This document shows, piece by piece, positions 11,668 to 24,900 of a stretch of 64,000 nucleotides of DNA. The DNA is taken from the NCBI RefSeq assembly GCF_026914265.1, contig NC_069135.1, positions 3,613,001 to 3,677,000 of the forward strand, given 5' to 3'. Positions within the stretch are counted from its first letter, which is position 1, and the number at the start of each line of letters is the position of its first letter. Both the position numbers and the translations under genes were made by a program. The notes below the pieces were generated by a model. That model saw only the letters and a list, made by a program, of their open reading frames with translations. It was not told where the DNA came from and searched no databases. This DNA is from Mya arenaria (Eukaryota > Mollusca > Bivalvia > Myida > Myidae).

Positions 11668-12195
11668 CGAATTCAATTCAATTCAATTCAATTCATTTCA
11701 ATTCATTTTATTCAAGTAAATAAAGGCCACGGCCCAAAATACACAAAATGTACAAAAAACAAACATAGTATAGTAGAATACGCCTACCACCACAAAATAT
11801 ATATTTACTGCCAAAACCCGAGTACCTCTAATCAGGGTTATCTATTTTAAATTGTTTGCTAATATCTTTTTACAATTTTAGTAATGTGTTTTAAATCCTA
11901 GCTGCAAACATAAGTGTCACTAAATCAAGATTTGACTGTGATATACATTTTTATGACTCAATAGTACTTATAAACATGATTATATTTAGGTCCGCCTCTC
12001 TATGTCATGCCGCCAATACAAAGGACCACAATGGAAATAAGGGCTTGCCCTTTTTTGTGTTATCCTTGGTGTTGGTGTGTATGTCATAGTTTTCTCGTAT
12101 GTGATAAAGTATTTAATAATGCTCATTATTTTATCCTATGTTATGTTGTGAACAATGTATATGCTTCCTATGTCGAAATAAATCTATCTACAATC
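11668..12195. repeat. Probable LINE 3'-end debris with AATTC tail
   Basis: A short AATTC/ATTCA tandem at 11670-11705 abuts CATTTTATTCAAGTAAATAA and AAAGGCCACGGCCCAA, a layout like the 3' end of a LINE in minus orientation with its microsatellite tail. A second patch at 12005-12195 (ACAATGGAAATAAGGGCT to AAATAAATCTATCTACA) looks like another LINE 3' UTR in plus orientation. No coding part of either remains. Confidence 0.35.
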
Positions 12196-12298
12196 CATCC
12201 GTGCACAGTGGCCCACAACCTAACAATACTTATACCCTCGCTGGGTTCGACGCCGATGGACGCGTTTCCCTATAGGGTTGTTGGACAAATACACTCCG

Positions 12299-12322
12299 CC
12301 CCCCCCCCCCCCCCCCCCCCCC
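12299..12322. repeat. Poly-C run
   Basis: A run of about 24 cytosines. It may be unstable in replication and sequencing. No function is suggested. Confidence 0.9.
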
Positions 12323-12329
12323 TCACCCT

Positions 12330-13125
12330 AACATACATGATTACCATTATATACACGTAGACATGTATTTCATACTTTTTTGTTCAGCAAAAAATTCTTA
12401 TCTGAATTAAGCGTAAACTAATCAGTCGCCATAATTATTAAGTTATTGTAACTATTGTCGATATCACTTGGCGGGAATTTACCAGTTTATCAACTGGATC
12501 TTGAAGCTATGTGATTAGGGTTATATTCAATAAATAAGTAAATTAAATAAGTCCACAATCATATTGAATTCATCATCGTAAAAAGCATTTTCGGCTTCCT
12601 AACTCGTATAACCTGATTAAAAGAGTTCAATGCCGGGAGAGTCGCGTAGATCCACTGCGCATGGGCTGAATGACGTATCTATTTGACTATAATAGCATGT
12701 TGGTCACGGGCTAGAGCCAGTCTTGACAGAAAACAAAACTGATATATCGATTCGAACTCGATATATTCAAGATACGCAGGAAAAGTTGTGCCAATGTGCA
12801 TGACGCTTAAAACTGAGTAACGGGAAAGTTGGAAAGTAAATGCTCAAAAGGTTTGGTCAGGTAGATTGTCAATCGGCACACACTTGCCAATTATCAAAGC
12901 GATCTTGAAATATCTGATCACAATAGTCTTGCTGATGTGGTGGTGCTAGAAGTTAACGTTAGATTGTCCTCCTTCCGAAGCCGGGCTCTAAGCGTGATTC
13001 TGGGAGAAAGGCGATTTTTTATGTATTTAATGTTGCATTCTGCTGTTTCCTGTGCATATTTTAAACTACTATATTTACATTAACGCCGCTTAATCATTAT
13101 TTAAGATAATTTTACGGATCACGAA
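12330..13125. other. Intergenic, nothing recognised
   Basis: No coding or RNA features recognised between the poly-C run and the ATTC microsatellite. Confidence 0.4.
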
Positions 13126-13129
13126 CAGT

Positions 13130-13351
13130 TCATTCATTCATTCATTCATTCATTCATTCCTTCATTCCTTCATTCCTTCATTCCTTCCTTCATTCATTCA
13201 TTCATTCATTCATTCATTCATTCATTCATTCATTCATTCATTTCATTCATTCATTCATTCATTCATTCATTCATTTCATTCATTCATTCATTCATTCATT
13301 CATTCATTCATTCATTCATTCATTCATTCATTCATTCATTCATTCATTCAT
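13130..13351. repeat. (ATTC)n microsatellite, about 220 bp
   Basis: Some 50 tandem ATTC tetramers with ATTCC variants at 13157-13190 and occasional extra T. It marks the left edge of the tandem-repeat block that precedes the inverted-repeat arm. Confidence 0.95.
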
Positions 13352-13359
13352 AATGAAAG

Positions 13360-14200
13360 TAAGTGACAGTGTTTGTAGCTTATGTGAAGAGCTAGCTGGG
13401 GATTGCTATTGAGGGGGGCGGGGGTCAAGGTCAATGTAACTAAGAAAAGAAAAATAGTTTCCGCCGAAAAACTTAAAGATGCACTATTACTCCCAGATAA
13501 GATTTAACACATTAAATACAATTGTTTTAATATGCCCAAAATTATGAACAAATGTCGATAACAATGATTCTTATGACGGAAACCGAGATTAATTTAAAAG
13601 AAATGTGCAGAAACACGGTTTTTCCACCTTATGTGGCCATAGCAAATCGCATTCAATCTTTAGCATTCACCAATCATTTAATATATTTGCGTTTTCAGCT
13701 ATTAAATACACAGTTATAATATTGTAAATATTAAGGTTTAGGTCGTTGTAACTAAACATAAAAATGGTTTCCGACCAATAACTGAAGTATGAATTGATGG
13801 AAATGATGGAAGTTGGTGTATAGGAAGCTTATGTGAAGAGCAATCTTGGGATTACATATGAGGGGGTTGGGTCAAGGTCAGGATCACTGAAACTAAAATA
13901 GATAGTTTTTCGTCCAATAACTTAAGTAAAAATAAATAGATGACGACGAAAGCTGATGTGTAGGTAGATTATGTGAAAAGCTAACATAGGATTGATTTTG
14001 AGGGGGATCGGGGTCAAGCTCATGGTCACTTTTACTAAAAAAATAAAATGTTTCCTTCTAATATCTAAGTTATAATTAATGGATAGTAATGAAAGTTGGA
14101 GTGTAGGTAGCATATGTGAAGAGCTAACTTTGGGATTGCTTTTAAGGGAAACGAGGTCAAGTTCAAGGTCACTGTAGAAAAAAAATGGTTTCTGCCCACA
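13360..14200. repeat. Degenerate tandem repeat (about 125-150 bp units), interrupted by a MITE
   Basis: At least four diverged units share GTAGGTAG.TTATGTGAAGAG, TGGGATTGCT, TTGAGGGGG and GGTCAAGGTCA.GGTCACT blocks (near 13375, 13825, 13960 and 14105). The first unit is split at about 13468-13735 by a separate element. The GGTCAAGGTCA-rich composition resembles repeats common in bivalves, which is a recollection and not a search result. Confidence 0.7.
13468..13735. mobile_element. Short non-autonomous element, copy 1
   Basis: This segment begins CTTAAAGATGCACTATTACTCC and contains GTCGATAACAATGATTCTTATG and TTTAGCATTCACCAATCATTT. It is shared at about 70-75% by eye with 52849-53115, which lies in intron 10 of copy C. 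It sits inside a tandem-repeat unit whose sequence resumes at GGTCGTTGTAACTAAACA, so its ends can be read from the interruption. Confidence 0.6.
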
Positions 14201-14201
14201 G

Positions 14202-14203
<2 letters not shown>

Positions 14204-14242
<39 letters not shown>
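14204..14242. repeat. (CT)n microsatellite
   Basis: About 19 tandem CT dinucleotides between the tandem-repeat block and the start of the left inverted-repeat arm. Confidence 0.95.
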
Positions 14243-14245
<3 letters not shown>

Positions 14246-15002
14246 ATTTCTGATTGCCCATGTTGTTAAAAACCTGCAATGCAGCGCTTCTAGTTTTATC
14301 TAGAAACTCATTTATTTTCATCACTCCAGTTGTGCTCCTTATTTGTGCATTTGCAAAATTCTTTACGCCCCTCAAAGTATTCCCTATCAAACCAATTTCC
14401 CTTCAATTGATCCAGGCCGAAATGGAAGCCTGGCCGAATTTAACCAGATTCCCTACCAGCTGTCCGTCTTGACTCGGGTCAGATAATGGTGATTTTGGCA
14501 CCTTTTCGTTTAGAAGCTTAAAATATTATGAAAATAAAATAAAAAGACACATGCCAATTGACAACAGTTCAACGCCACATGAATTTCTTTTACGACAGAG
14601 ACTGGCATCATTTTAAACTTAATTCAATTTAGAACTACGTAGAAGACATACTCGGCCATACTACAACGTGTCTAAATGGTTGGTAAGTGCCACAAATATA
14701 CGTTTGTGATGCATTTATATAAATTGTGCAGATAAAAGACCCGTGAGAAAACCAATATTTCTACGGAATCTATTTAAAACAGTTCAATCATTTGATCTAT
14801 ATATACAATCGCAACTCCTCGGCTAGTATCAAAAATATATGGTCTACCGCGAAGTTGCCGGAGATGGCCGAGTTGTTACGATTGCTACATATACCCATAT
14901 ACAGGAAGGTAATCACCCAGACATCAGGGTCTGAGATAGTGATTACAAAATATTGATATTGAATTATTTATTTATTGTGAAGTTACAGATAGATCTGTTG
15001 AC

Positions 15003-18000
15003 ATGTCATTTGATTTAAGAACTATGATGAATTTATTTCAATTGTTTTGGATTCAGTGCTTTATTTTGAGCACTCATACTTCGCGATTCATAATCAATAA
15101 TGATATAGATCTCTTTTAGATATTAAGAAATTACTTCCGTAAACATTGTCCCTCATTGATATCGATATGCTACAAATTCATGTATGTGCATGCATTGTGT
15201 ATGATATTTCAATACAGATCCATGCAAACAATACAATACAAACATTTTTATATCCCTCAGGTCATACATACCTGACAACATGAAGACATATAAAACAGAT
15301 CAATACTGCCAAATATTATTAACAATGTATAGTTTGAACATAGATCAACATATTATAAGTTTATACATATAACCAAAGCATACATATATTTATAATTTTA
15401 CAAAATGTACGTTGATAATATTAAAAGCATTTGCGATGCGATTTCTACGTATAAGTTTGTTAGAGCCTTTCAGAACAGACACTATTGTCCGCTGTTCGAT
15501 TGTTTTATCAAATCATTCGTATATAAAATCATTCTTTTAAACGTAGCTCTAAGGATGAAATACTATAATGTCTGTTCTAAATTATAACTTTCAGATTGCT
15601 TCAAACATTTACATTTTTGAGTCAAATGCAACAAGAAAAAGTGAAGCTGACAACATGCTGCACACTTTCATGGAACTGTTTTCAAACCAGGTATTACTCG
15701 TACTGTAATGGCATTTATATTTTTGTATTATTTCTTTACTATCATATGATAATTTTGAATGCAAAAACAAGCCTGACTATATATATGTCCATGATTAATT
15801 TGCCGATAATTAAATTTGGGTTGCACAATTACAAATGTTAACAGTTGTGTATGCTGTTTAACCATTAAAACTCATATTGACCTGTAGACAATGTCCAAAT
15901 TTCATTTGTCTGCTTCAGATTGTAGAGGCAGAACCATACAGTATATCAGGCATCCAACATAGACCACCAACACCATACCTTTCTAAAAAGAAAAAGCTAG
16001 TATATAAAAGAAGCTTGGAAAAATCAACGGTAGGTACTGTCAGAGTTGAGAAGCAAATGCAAACGATACACGAACAAACAGAACACATACGTAATTGGAG
16101 CTTGACTAGATTTATGCATTTTTTTGACATATTAGATCAACCTTTCATATCAAAACACAACAAATCGCAACTTTTGCGACTTGTCTGTTCAAATGGATTA
16201 AGAGGGGGAAATGGATAGAACAAGAACAAAACATAAGTCTAAATTTAAGGGACCAAGAACACAACTTGAAGGACTTATATAAAATGACTGTATACGACAG
16301 GACAACAATGCAATGAAACTCCACATGTTTTGCAACAGAATTATACATTGGGGCCACAGCCTTTGCAAATTTAATGAAAACGCGTATACTTAAATTTAAA
16401 AACAGACTCAATTTTATCCGGAATAATGGCAATCTTTTATTTTCAGTTGTTTCAATCTTGTCCAGCATATTACGACCCAGATGTTGAGAGGGCATGGAGT
16501 TTGGGATTCACAGGAAAGGGGGTCACTGTCGCCATCGTGGACACAGGAGTTTATATCAACCATCCAGACCTGAAACGGAATATTGTACATATAGTATAAC
16601 TTTTCACACTTGGGGTATGTTTTTCACATTAAGAGATACTTGGAAATGGCTGCACATCCATTAAAATGTTTGTATACTGTCCCTGGATATGAAAGTGTTT
16701 AAACATATGTTTAAATGATCCTAGTTCACTTAAGGGAAAAAAACCTTTGATACAAAGCATCATTTCGTTCTATAGTTTGAGAAAGTATATTTAATCATTT
16801 GAAAGTTACTTCCTTTATTGAACTAAATATACAGGTAGTCTAACTTCGTACGTTAGGTAAAAGTGTTCGACTACATATATTGGTTTTGTTTTATAATACA
16901 AAACAATATTCCTTCGTTTTTTGTTTTTTTTGTGGTTTTTTGCAGTTGTTTTTGTTCTTGTTGTTGTTGTTGTTGTTGTTGTAACACTAGTTGCAGTCAT
17001 TTATAGTTCTGAGAAAGTAATAATTGTTTGTCACGAGCACAATGGTTTTGTGTTTTCACATTGTATATTTTCAGAATAAGGCACTTTCGTTTAGTTTTGT
17101 AAATGAGGACAACACAGGTCACGTGGAACCTCAGCGATCTCATAATTATCATGAATACAACACATATACAAAGTAAGAACATAAAGCTGCTTGTACAGCA
17201 TAAATCATAGCTAGAGAGTAATTCACCTAAGGTATTACAGAGCTTGTCCATGTATTTTTCATTTTAGTTTTATTATGTGATTTGAGTTAATATGTAGATC
17301 TTTCCAATCAGCCGCGTAATAATTTAAAGTTTAGATGTACCTCCTGATAAGTACTAAAAAGGTAATTAAAATAAACAACTTAAACGGTATAATCATTGGT
17401 GTGCCAAGTTAAGTTCAAGACCATAAAACGTAAAAATGTCGTGGATTTAAACATTGACTACGAGAACATACTGTTCGGACATTTTAAATGGCTAAACACT
17501 TCAGTCATGGAACTTTGGCAGCTGGAATTGTCGGAGCAGAGATGGGAAACAATGTGTGTTTTGCGGGGGTAGCTTTCAATTCATCTGTTGTAGGTCAGTC
17601 GAATTCATGAGAATAATGATCAAGGTATAATTGGACAAATGGATTCTAACTTTTCAATATTTTTGTTGATTCGTAAAATAAACAAAGCACGTGTAAATAG
17701 CAATAATATCACAAAAAAGATCAATGCAAACAAAGGATTTCAGACATTGTTTCAATTGGATAAAGTAAATATGTAAACTATTTATTAATGCTTTAAGTCA
17801 TTCCATTTTTTTTACTTGTCGAGCTTAGCACTTAAGGTTTTTCACACGGACCAACAGGAACTACAATGGACGGGATTGAGGTTTCCTCTTTTTAACAATG
17901 AGAAGATACCGGCTGCTCTTGAACACAAGAGGGATGTCATCGACATTTACTCGTGTAGTTTCAATTTGGATAACCCTTTTACCGCCAACGCCATTGAATT

Positions 18001-20401
18001 TATACCGCAATCCCTTCGTTGAACCTACCTCAATCAAATACTGTTGAGAGTTTCCTTCAAATGCATGCTATTGCTAAGAATAGTTATCAATAGTTATTGT
18101 AAAATGTACTTCTTTACACATACACATATTCAATATTGTAGGGAAGACAAGGAATAGGCAGTATTTTTGTATTTTCTGCTGGAAATTACTTTGGACAGAA
18201 CACGAAAATTCATGATTGCAACATGGAGTTTTATGCCAGCAGTATTTATACTATTACCATAGCAAGTGTCGGAAGGCATGGGAAGAGACCTAAATACGTA
18301 AGGCCAGGAGCATGCATTCTGGCTGCTACCTTCGGAGATTTCCGCACGTGGTCAGGAGATATATTGGTATGTGCTCAATTAGTAAAATCTAAAAAGTGTA
18401 TGCTATAACGTTATATGCTTCATATTATATAGCTTTCATTATACTAAATAACTGTAGTTATATTCAATATTTTTATTAAAAAAATGTAAAAAAACAATTG
18501 ACTGTTCAAATGTTTAATATTGAAATTATAAATCTCGAGTTTAATTAAAATAAGAGACTCATGTGCTTATAGAAGATTCTAAAATCGATTTCTGATTATG
18601 AATTCACAAAACTAGAAATCAACAAGCAATTGGGACTCATGCGCGATATTTCAAGGAACATCAGCGGCAGCTGCGAGAGCTTCTGGAATGATAGCCATTA
18701 TGTTGGAAGCCAAGTATGTTTAGTCAGTGAAGTTCTCATGTTTTATCTTTTGAGCGAATTTTTTTACTTTACACTGCTGGTATTTTTTTTTAATAACGGG
18801 ATAGTAGAAATGAGATTATATATAATGGAAATATAAAAAATGACATGCTGGTGTCCAAACTCCGTCAGAATGTGTGTTTTTTTCTGATATATAGTATGAT
18901 ATCTATGGAATATGTATTTTTTGTTTTATACCCATTGAAGCCCAAGGCTAACTTGCAGAGACGTTCAGTACATTATCGTCCTCACATCGTCTTTAGAGAA
19001 CGTGAAACGATATGGAAACTCGGTGCAAAATGCAGCTGGATTAAAATGTAGGGCTTTATAGTATAGTATTACATACATCACCGTTTTGTTTTGTTCTTCT
19101 TTTTTTAATATTACTTGTTAAAATAAGTATATATATGTACGTCTATACTCATCTGCTCGATGTGAGATATAAAAATGATTATATCATTTTTTAACTCGTA
19201 TCTGATTTCAGTTGACAAGTATTTCGGTTTTGGATTGATGAACGCAACTGCAATGGTTTTGAAGGCGCGTGTATGGATTCCAGTCGCCAGGCAGCTTAGT
19301 TATACAACCATTTTCAATAAAGACTCGGATAAGGTGTACGTGCATATGCCATCGTGTATTTATCGAAGCTCAGTGCTTTAATAGCATGTGAAGTTCTGTA
19401 AGATGGATATTGACAACTGAAATTTAAAAGTAACTTACTAACGAGTTCCTCTTTTTCAGATTCACCAGTGTTGTCAGTGCCAACACCAGTGTTCCACCGT
19501 TGAACGAATCGTTATATCCTAAATTACTTGAACAAGTTGCAGTATTCGTTGACATTGAGATTAGCAATACCAAAGTTGAAGATATCGATATAGTTCTAAA
19601 ATCACCTTCCAAGACTTTGAGTTACCTTTTGTCTCATAAGAATTTAAATACCACAAAAACAAAATCACTCGATGGACCTGCAATGGTACAGTGGACCTTT
19701 ACCTCTGTACATTTTTGGGGAGAATTTCTGAATGGAGAATGGAAAATATTTTTTAAAACGAACAAAGAACAAGGTTATACTTGTTAATTAATATTTATGT
19801 TTGCTTAAAATTGCGTAGTACAAATAGATTTACTAAATTGGTTTGTGTTTTTAAATACGAAGGTCCATGCGAAATGATATAGTCTGTAATTTAAAAAAAC
19901 ACCATATTGACACATACTAGTCAACTGTTTGATCAGCAAAATGTTTGAACACAATTTCGGTTGTTTAAATAGTATGTTATACATTAAAAGAAACGATGTT
20001 TTCAATATTCTTTACAATAGTTGAACTTTATTTCAGAATCGTTGTTTACAATACGAAATATATCAATTTCCTTTTACGGAGTGAGTGATCTGAAGGAAGC
20101 AAGTCCCAGTGATATTTCTGACGAATCTGATATTGATGACATAGCGGAAAAGGTGTGTGAATTTGCTGGTGAACAATATGAAGAAATCAAACGTAACCCA
20201 GATTTTGTTATTGTCGCTGTTGGATGGATTGTAGGAATTGTACCATTATTAGGCCTTTTGATATGGTGTTACGTAAACAGGTTCTCCAGAAGACCTATAC
20301 GTGGTGACAACCAGGAACATCCGGAGGAGGAGCTGAGACTTCAGCAGTTAGAAGAGCCAAGTGTGGCAAGCGATGATAAGGTTTTAGGATTAATTTTGTA
20401 A
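15003..20401 (+). pseudogene. Proprotein-convertase-like copy A (probably disabled)
   Basis: Mirror image of A' and the same 13-exon design. Exons by splice sites and homology: 1 remnant 15003-15075; 2 15595-15690; 3 15919-16029; 4 16447-16584 (catalytic Asp, IVDTGVYINHPDL); 5 17075-17172; 6 17505-17593 (catalytic His, HGTLAAG); 7 from 17829; 8 18142-18366 (SAGN oxyanion Asn); 9 18616-18713 (catalytic Ser, GTSAAAARASGM); 10 18941-19047; 11 19212-19341; 12 19460-19773 (P domain); 13 20037-20401 (membrane segment VAVGWIVGIVPLLGLLIW and a 45-residue tail). Defects against A': exon 1 has lost its signal/prodomain coding part and donor, exon 7 has lost 36 bp including its donor, and the exon 11 donor is GC instead of GT. 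Exon 1 at 10637 could substitute, but the exon 7 lesion still makes a normal product unlikely. It could be a haplotype-specific lesion. Confidence 0.85.
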
Positions 20402-20826
20402 AGCATTGAGTTTCGCAGTGTGATATGTTGTTACTTCAATGACGATATATCGAGGATATGCAATCGTGAAGAGTTTTGAATGAACAGTAGAAGGGAATGA
20501 ACATATATACATACTGCTTAATCAAGATGTTTTGTTTAAACATGAATGTTGTTTGATACAAGCAGTATAGATAACCGATTACACAAAATGCATTTGAAGT
20601 TTGAAAATTCATTTATGTGAAACGGTTAGCGTTTTCATCGATTACAGCCAAACAAAGATATTCGTTGTTATCAATCGGATTAGAGATGTTAAAGACAGTT
20701 GACTATTCAGTGAAATGCCTTTATTTGTTAAACAAGTTGTTGATGGCTGGTTACGAACTTATACTTTGCACTGTCTTTGTGTTTTGGCTGCCATGATCTA
20801 TATACCTTAATCTTGTTTATATGATA

Positions 20827-20832
20827 AATAAA
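20827..20832 (+). promoter_or_regulatory. Polyadenylation signal of copy A
   Basis: AATAAA in a block (GATAAATAAAGGATGCTACA) conserved at the same place downstream of exon 13 in A', C and D. Conservation in all copies supports it as the real 3' end signal. Confidence 0.7.
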
Positions 20833-22200
20833 GGATGCTACACACAGAATGCTTTTGCAATGCTTATAAATGGGTTTCTTTTCTAATTTATGCTGATGCA
20901 AACCCAAATAGTTGAAAAACAGACAGATACTGTTGTTGTCATTATATTACACAGCATGATCCTGTTGTCTTGCAATTTTCGAAGGTTGAATTAAATCTTT
21001 CAATTTGTGAATGTTGAGCTATCGTCTTTTGCTTGAATCGACTAATTTCGAAAAAGAACGCGATCCTCCTCCTTTCCGTTAACAAGCATGTCAGTTTTAG
21101 TTTGTATTCAGTGTTGTTAAAAAATAAGCACCAAAAGGCATGATCAAAACATCTGTATTGCAATATACAGTTTAAACAATTACATTTTGATTTACACTTT
21201 CATCAACTTGAATGCTAAAAAGCATGAACAGATGACAACAACAAATTATACTGATGAGACAGTTGTGAATACGACATTAATTACGTATGTTTATAGATTA
21301 AGACATTTGAAATCGTCTTACTACTAGTATATTTTATAACACACATATAGAGTTTCCCTTTGTTTAAGAATGCGTGTGCGACCAAAGTGTGGCTATGTTC
21401 TCGACCGGAAAGTATTTTCGTTTTTGTTGCGACTTAAATGTTATCGATATTAAATATTCAGTAATATGGCTTTGTTTACTTTTTAGGTATTTAAAAAAAA
21501 TGTTAATATCATTCAAATAGAAAACACTACAAAACACATCGTTTCTTCACATCACATGTGTCCTCTTCAATCCTTCCACAAAGGATCATACCATTTTTGT
21601 TCTACCGTGCCGACGTTCTTAATACTACTCGTATAATAGAGATAGGTTCTCTTTCCGACAGGGACTCGGAGCTTACAGACTGACCAACTATAAGTTTTGT
21701 TCCACTACAGTGTGGCCGTAGTTAAAAACGAAAATACAGACATATTAGCTATTGCTGAATGGATACAATGTGTTCACTATTAAATATTATGTCTGGGTGG
21801 TTTTATACATCGTTACATATTTTGGTATACTGATAAAAAAGTCCGAAATAGCTATAAATAGATAGATAGGGTGATACAATCACTTAACACAAATAACGGG
21901 ACGTGCAAACAGTTATCAAAATGAAGGCGCACGTGATATTAACCACTTTAATTATTCTAAATGTTATTGGAATACTTATGTCCCTAAATGTTAACAAATA
22001 TAAAGTTAAATTTGCTTTTGAAATAGTGGAAAACCTTGCAGAGATTAAGTTTAAATCGGGTGATTTTGGATTTAAATATTTAAAACAGGTAAGTGAACAC
22101 AGGTTTATAAATTGACATCCACAGAGTGTTAAGTTTAACATGCAAAACATATGATTGGGGCTAGTTTATTTAGATTATGTATCTGTTGGCACTTAAACTA

Positions 22201-22532
22201 TTTAAAGCTGCACTCTCACAGATTGTTGGTAGCCAATGTTTGCGTAAAAGTCTGGAAAACAGTGATATTAGACTGCTAGTTAAAAGCAGATCGCAATTTT
22301 CATATTAACATTCAAATATTGATGTTCTATTGCTAAACGCATTACTATCGTATTAAGATTAAAGAAAAAAAAAATCGAAAATTTTCCAAACAGTTGAGAT
22401 CTGTGATATCGTGAGTTATCTTTTTTGACTGAATTGAAGGCATTGGTGCCAAAAACACCTGATTCTGAGACAAAAGAAAAAGAAAAAGCGGTCAAACTGT
22501 CAATCTGTGAGAGTGAAGAACAAGACTTTAAA
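22201..22532 (+). mobile_element. MITE in intron 1 of copy B
   Basis: 332 bp with terminal inverted repeats: left TTTAAAGCTGCACTCTCACA, right (reverse complement) TTTAAAGTCTTGTTCTTCAC leading into TCTCACAGATTGAC. Copies sit at the same place in the right arm (28397-28726, inverted) and in intron 1 of copy C (47208-47527), so insertion preceded the B/C split. A degraded relative occurs at 54610-54713. Confidence 0.8.
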
Positions 22533-23971
22533 CGTCAAAAAAGATAATGACAGTGACATATATTTAAAATAACAAAAGGTAAAGAAAATTGTGACGGCAG
22601 CCGCTAACAGTACTTCGTTTTGCCTGAATTGTGTTGACAACTAAACATTCATTGGTCATGCGCAGTTTTTTTTAGCTAGGGTGCGTTTTTATGGGAAATA
22701 CGCAGTCAGTCGTTTTGTGTGCGCTCGAAGAACATTGGTGCGTTTAGTTCTGCCGAGAATAATAGTGTTTCATGCGCTCACAGAACATTTCAATTGGTTC
22801 TGTGAGAAAAAAAAACTTTATTCAATGAGTTTAATTCCCAAAACGGTACAATCTATGTGTTAATTCTTAAATGATTTTAATTCAAATGCTGAATTCGTAG
22901 AACGCAATTTATGCACGTCTTTTGTAATTTCTTATAATAATGAAAGGTATCTAATATAAAGTAAGTATTTTTATAATTATTTCTTTCAGTCCGACATAGA
23001 CTATTGTAGTACATAATAAAACGATCAAACTACATTGTGGTCTTCAGTCTTAAGTCACTCGTTTTAACGGCATTCGATATCGAGCCGTTACAAAAATAAT
23101 TAAAGAGAACAAATATAATTAATCCAGTGCCAGGCTCATTGGTTTCGTGAAAAAAATGTTGGCCAGAGGACTCCATTTGTTTCGAAAACAACATCTTGTC
23201 TTATCGTTATATATGGTTCGTTTCAGCATTTCAGATCGGATATGTGCATTAACTGTGAAAATGAAATTAGAAACGTTTCAAGATTATTAACAGATCTTCA
23301 GCATAAGATGCAAAGAAATTCAACAACAAAATTGATTTACTTAAGCTTACTTCCTTGTTTTGTTTATATGTTTGTGCATGCATTGTACATAAATTGTATT
23401 TAAAATTTTTAAATGTACAAATTTTAAAATTTAAACAAGACTCGTCTTAGAAATTTTAAATAATTTGAAAACGAACGTATAATGATGTATGATTAATCAG
23501 TGTGATATATGCTTGTTGATAAAGATACTTTCGATAGTACTTAAACTTCTGTTTGAAAACTATACAATAGCAGTTATATATTTAGTCGTGTCATTGAATT
23601 CATGACGAAAGTGTTTTGTTTTTTTTGTATTTTATTTTCAATTCCACCTCATCGCTGTTTTCGTAAGTTATGGTATAACGACCCAGCATCGTTCTTAAAT
23701 AATATACAGAAACACATAATTTAGAGTATGTCTTATAATAATGACTATCCATGATCATAGTTTTTTTTTCTTTTCTTTTTAAACTAGACGTATGTTAGAC
23801 TAAGAGGAATTTCTGTCAAAAATACGTTGAACATACGCTTTTAATTCACTTAATTGTTTACATTTGAAAGAATTGACACACTCTATCATATTCATTTGCC
23901 TAGTTAAAAGTTGATTTAAGGCGAAATTTCCCATGGCACGCAGTACCGTGGCTGTTATTCCCTCTGTCTGA

Positions 23972-24297
23972 CATTCAGAACTCCTCGGCCATTTTTATCA
24001 AAGCAACCTCGGATGTATGCCGGTACATCAGTTGAAGTAGTCGATTTTTTTTAATTATATCATTAATTAAATGAAGTGTTTTAGAGTTGTATTTATTGAT
24101 CAAAGTTTAAATTGATTGCCATTGAAGTGTATTATTGCAAACATTACTAAGATTCCCAAGAGTTAAGTCATAAAGTTAAACTGCTAAATAGAATTACTAC
24201 ACGATATACTTTCAGCGGACGTAAACGTACCACTTTTTGAGTATGTGAACCCTCCAAATACAACTGCGGTTGTTTTCGATAAAAGTAGACCCGAATG
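23972..24297. mobile_element. Foldback element, short form
   Basis: The left end CATTCAGAACTCCTCGGCCA and the right end, read in reverse complement as CATTCGGGTCTACTTTTATC, flank an interior that matches the interior of the copy at 59530-60095 in inverse orientation. This copy lacks the ACGGACC-repeat insert found in the other and so serves as its empty-site reference. Confidence 0.65.
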
Positions 24298-24583
24298 TCT
24301 GTTTAATGGAGAGTGCGATGCACTTACTAAAACATGTCAACACAACGTTTAAATGTTGAATATCCAGGGACTCATTGTATATTTGGGGCACTGACCGAAA
24401 AAAGGAAGCCCAAGGAAAGTGTCATTGTTTATTGAAAGTTATATTTTTACAAATATTTTTACCACTGTCAAAAATGATGTTGTTTTGTACAAATAATTGT
24501 TTCAAACATTAATTTAAACACTTTTGAACATATCCACGGATATTTTTAATATTCATTTGCTGTCATTCAAGATTATTAAACTG

Positions 24584-24900
24584 TTTAAGGGACTGTACAC
24601 CAGATTGACACCAAAACAAGTTTTTTTCTGTTACGAATCTCATGACATTTGTTTCATAAATTGTTTCACTCTTAAATATCATAATTGTAAAAAAATGCCA
24701 TACTGTAAATAATCGAGTCGGAGACCGGGTTCGAACATGTGTCGTTAAAAATGGCAGTCCAGTGTTGTACCCACTGTGTTACGAAGGCTTTTCCTACACA
24801 ATTGGAATATTTAAGCTATATACCTTACTTGGTAATATCACGTGATGACATCGACTAGCCAATCACGCATAAGGAATGAATTCTACTAGGTAGACATACC
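24584..24900 (-). mobile_element. Truncated copy of the tRNA-like MITE
   Basis: Inverted relative to the copy at 8907-9407: it starts TTTAAGGGACTGTACACCAG (the other copy's right end), contains the tRNA-like segment at about 24719-24790 and the CACGTGATGACATCGACTAG block, and ends after GGTAGACATACC. From about 24901 the sequence matches copy C intron 1 at 49576 onward, so the second terminal repeat is missing. Confidence 0.7.

Larger units (their letters stand above)
14405..23593 (+). repeat. Left arm of a large inverted duplication
   Basis: This 9.2-kb arm reads, in reverse complement, collinearly with 27315-36981, including all 13 exon positions of copy A/A', the intergenic region, and exon 1 plus part of intron 1 of copy B. 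Differences between the arms are indels and point changes. The left arm lacks about 590 bp present at 36222-36815, most of exon 1 of copy A, 36 bp at the end of exon 7, and several hundred bp downstream of exon 13. The inner edge is at about 23593, within B intron 1. Confidence 0.9.

Noticed and set aside
12007-12360. 117-codon frame ending in poly-Pro
   Set aside because: Runs through LINE 3' debris and the poly-C tract; no domain or splice signals.
16145-16495. 116-codon minus-strand open frame
   Set aside because: Antisense to intron 3 and exon 4 of copy A, with no domain; its mirror in A' is not conserved as a frame.
18845-19051. 68-codon frame with VLYPLKPKANLQRRS
   Set aside because: Wrong frame of exon 10; the real frame after the acceptor at 18941 reads LTCRDVQYIIVL, matching copy C.
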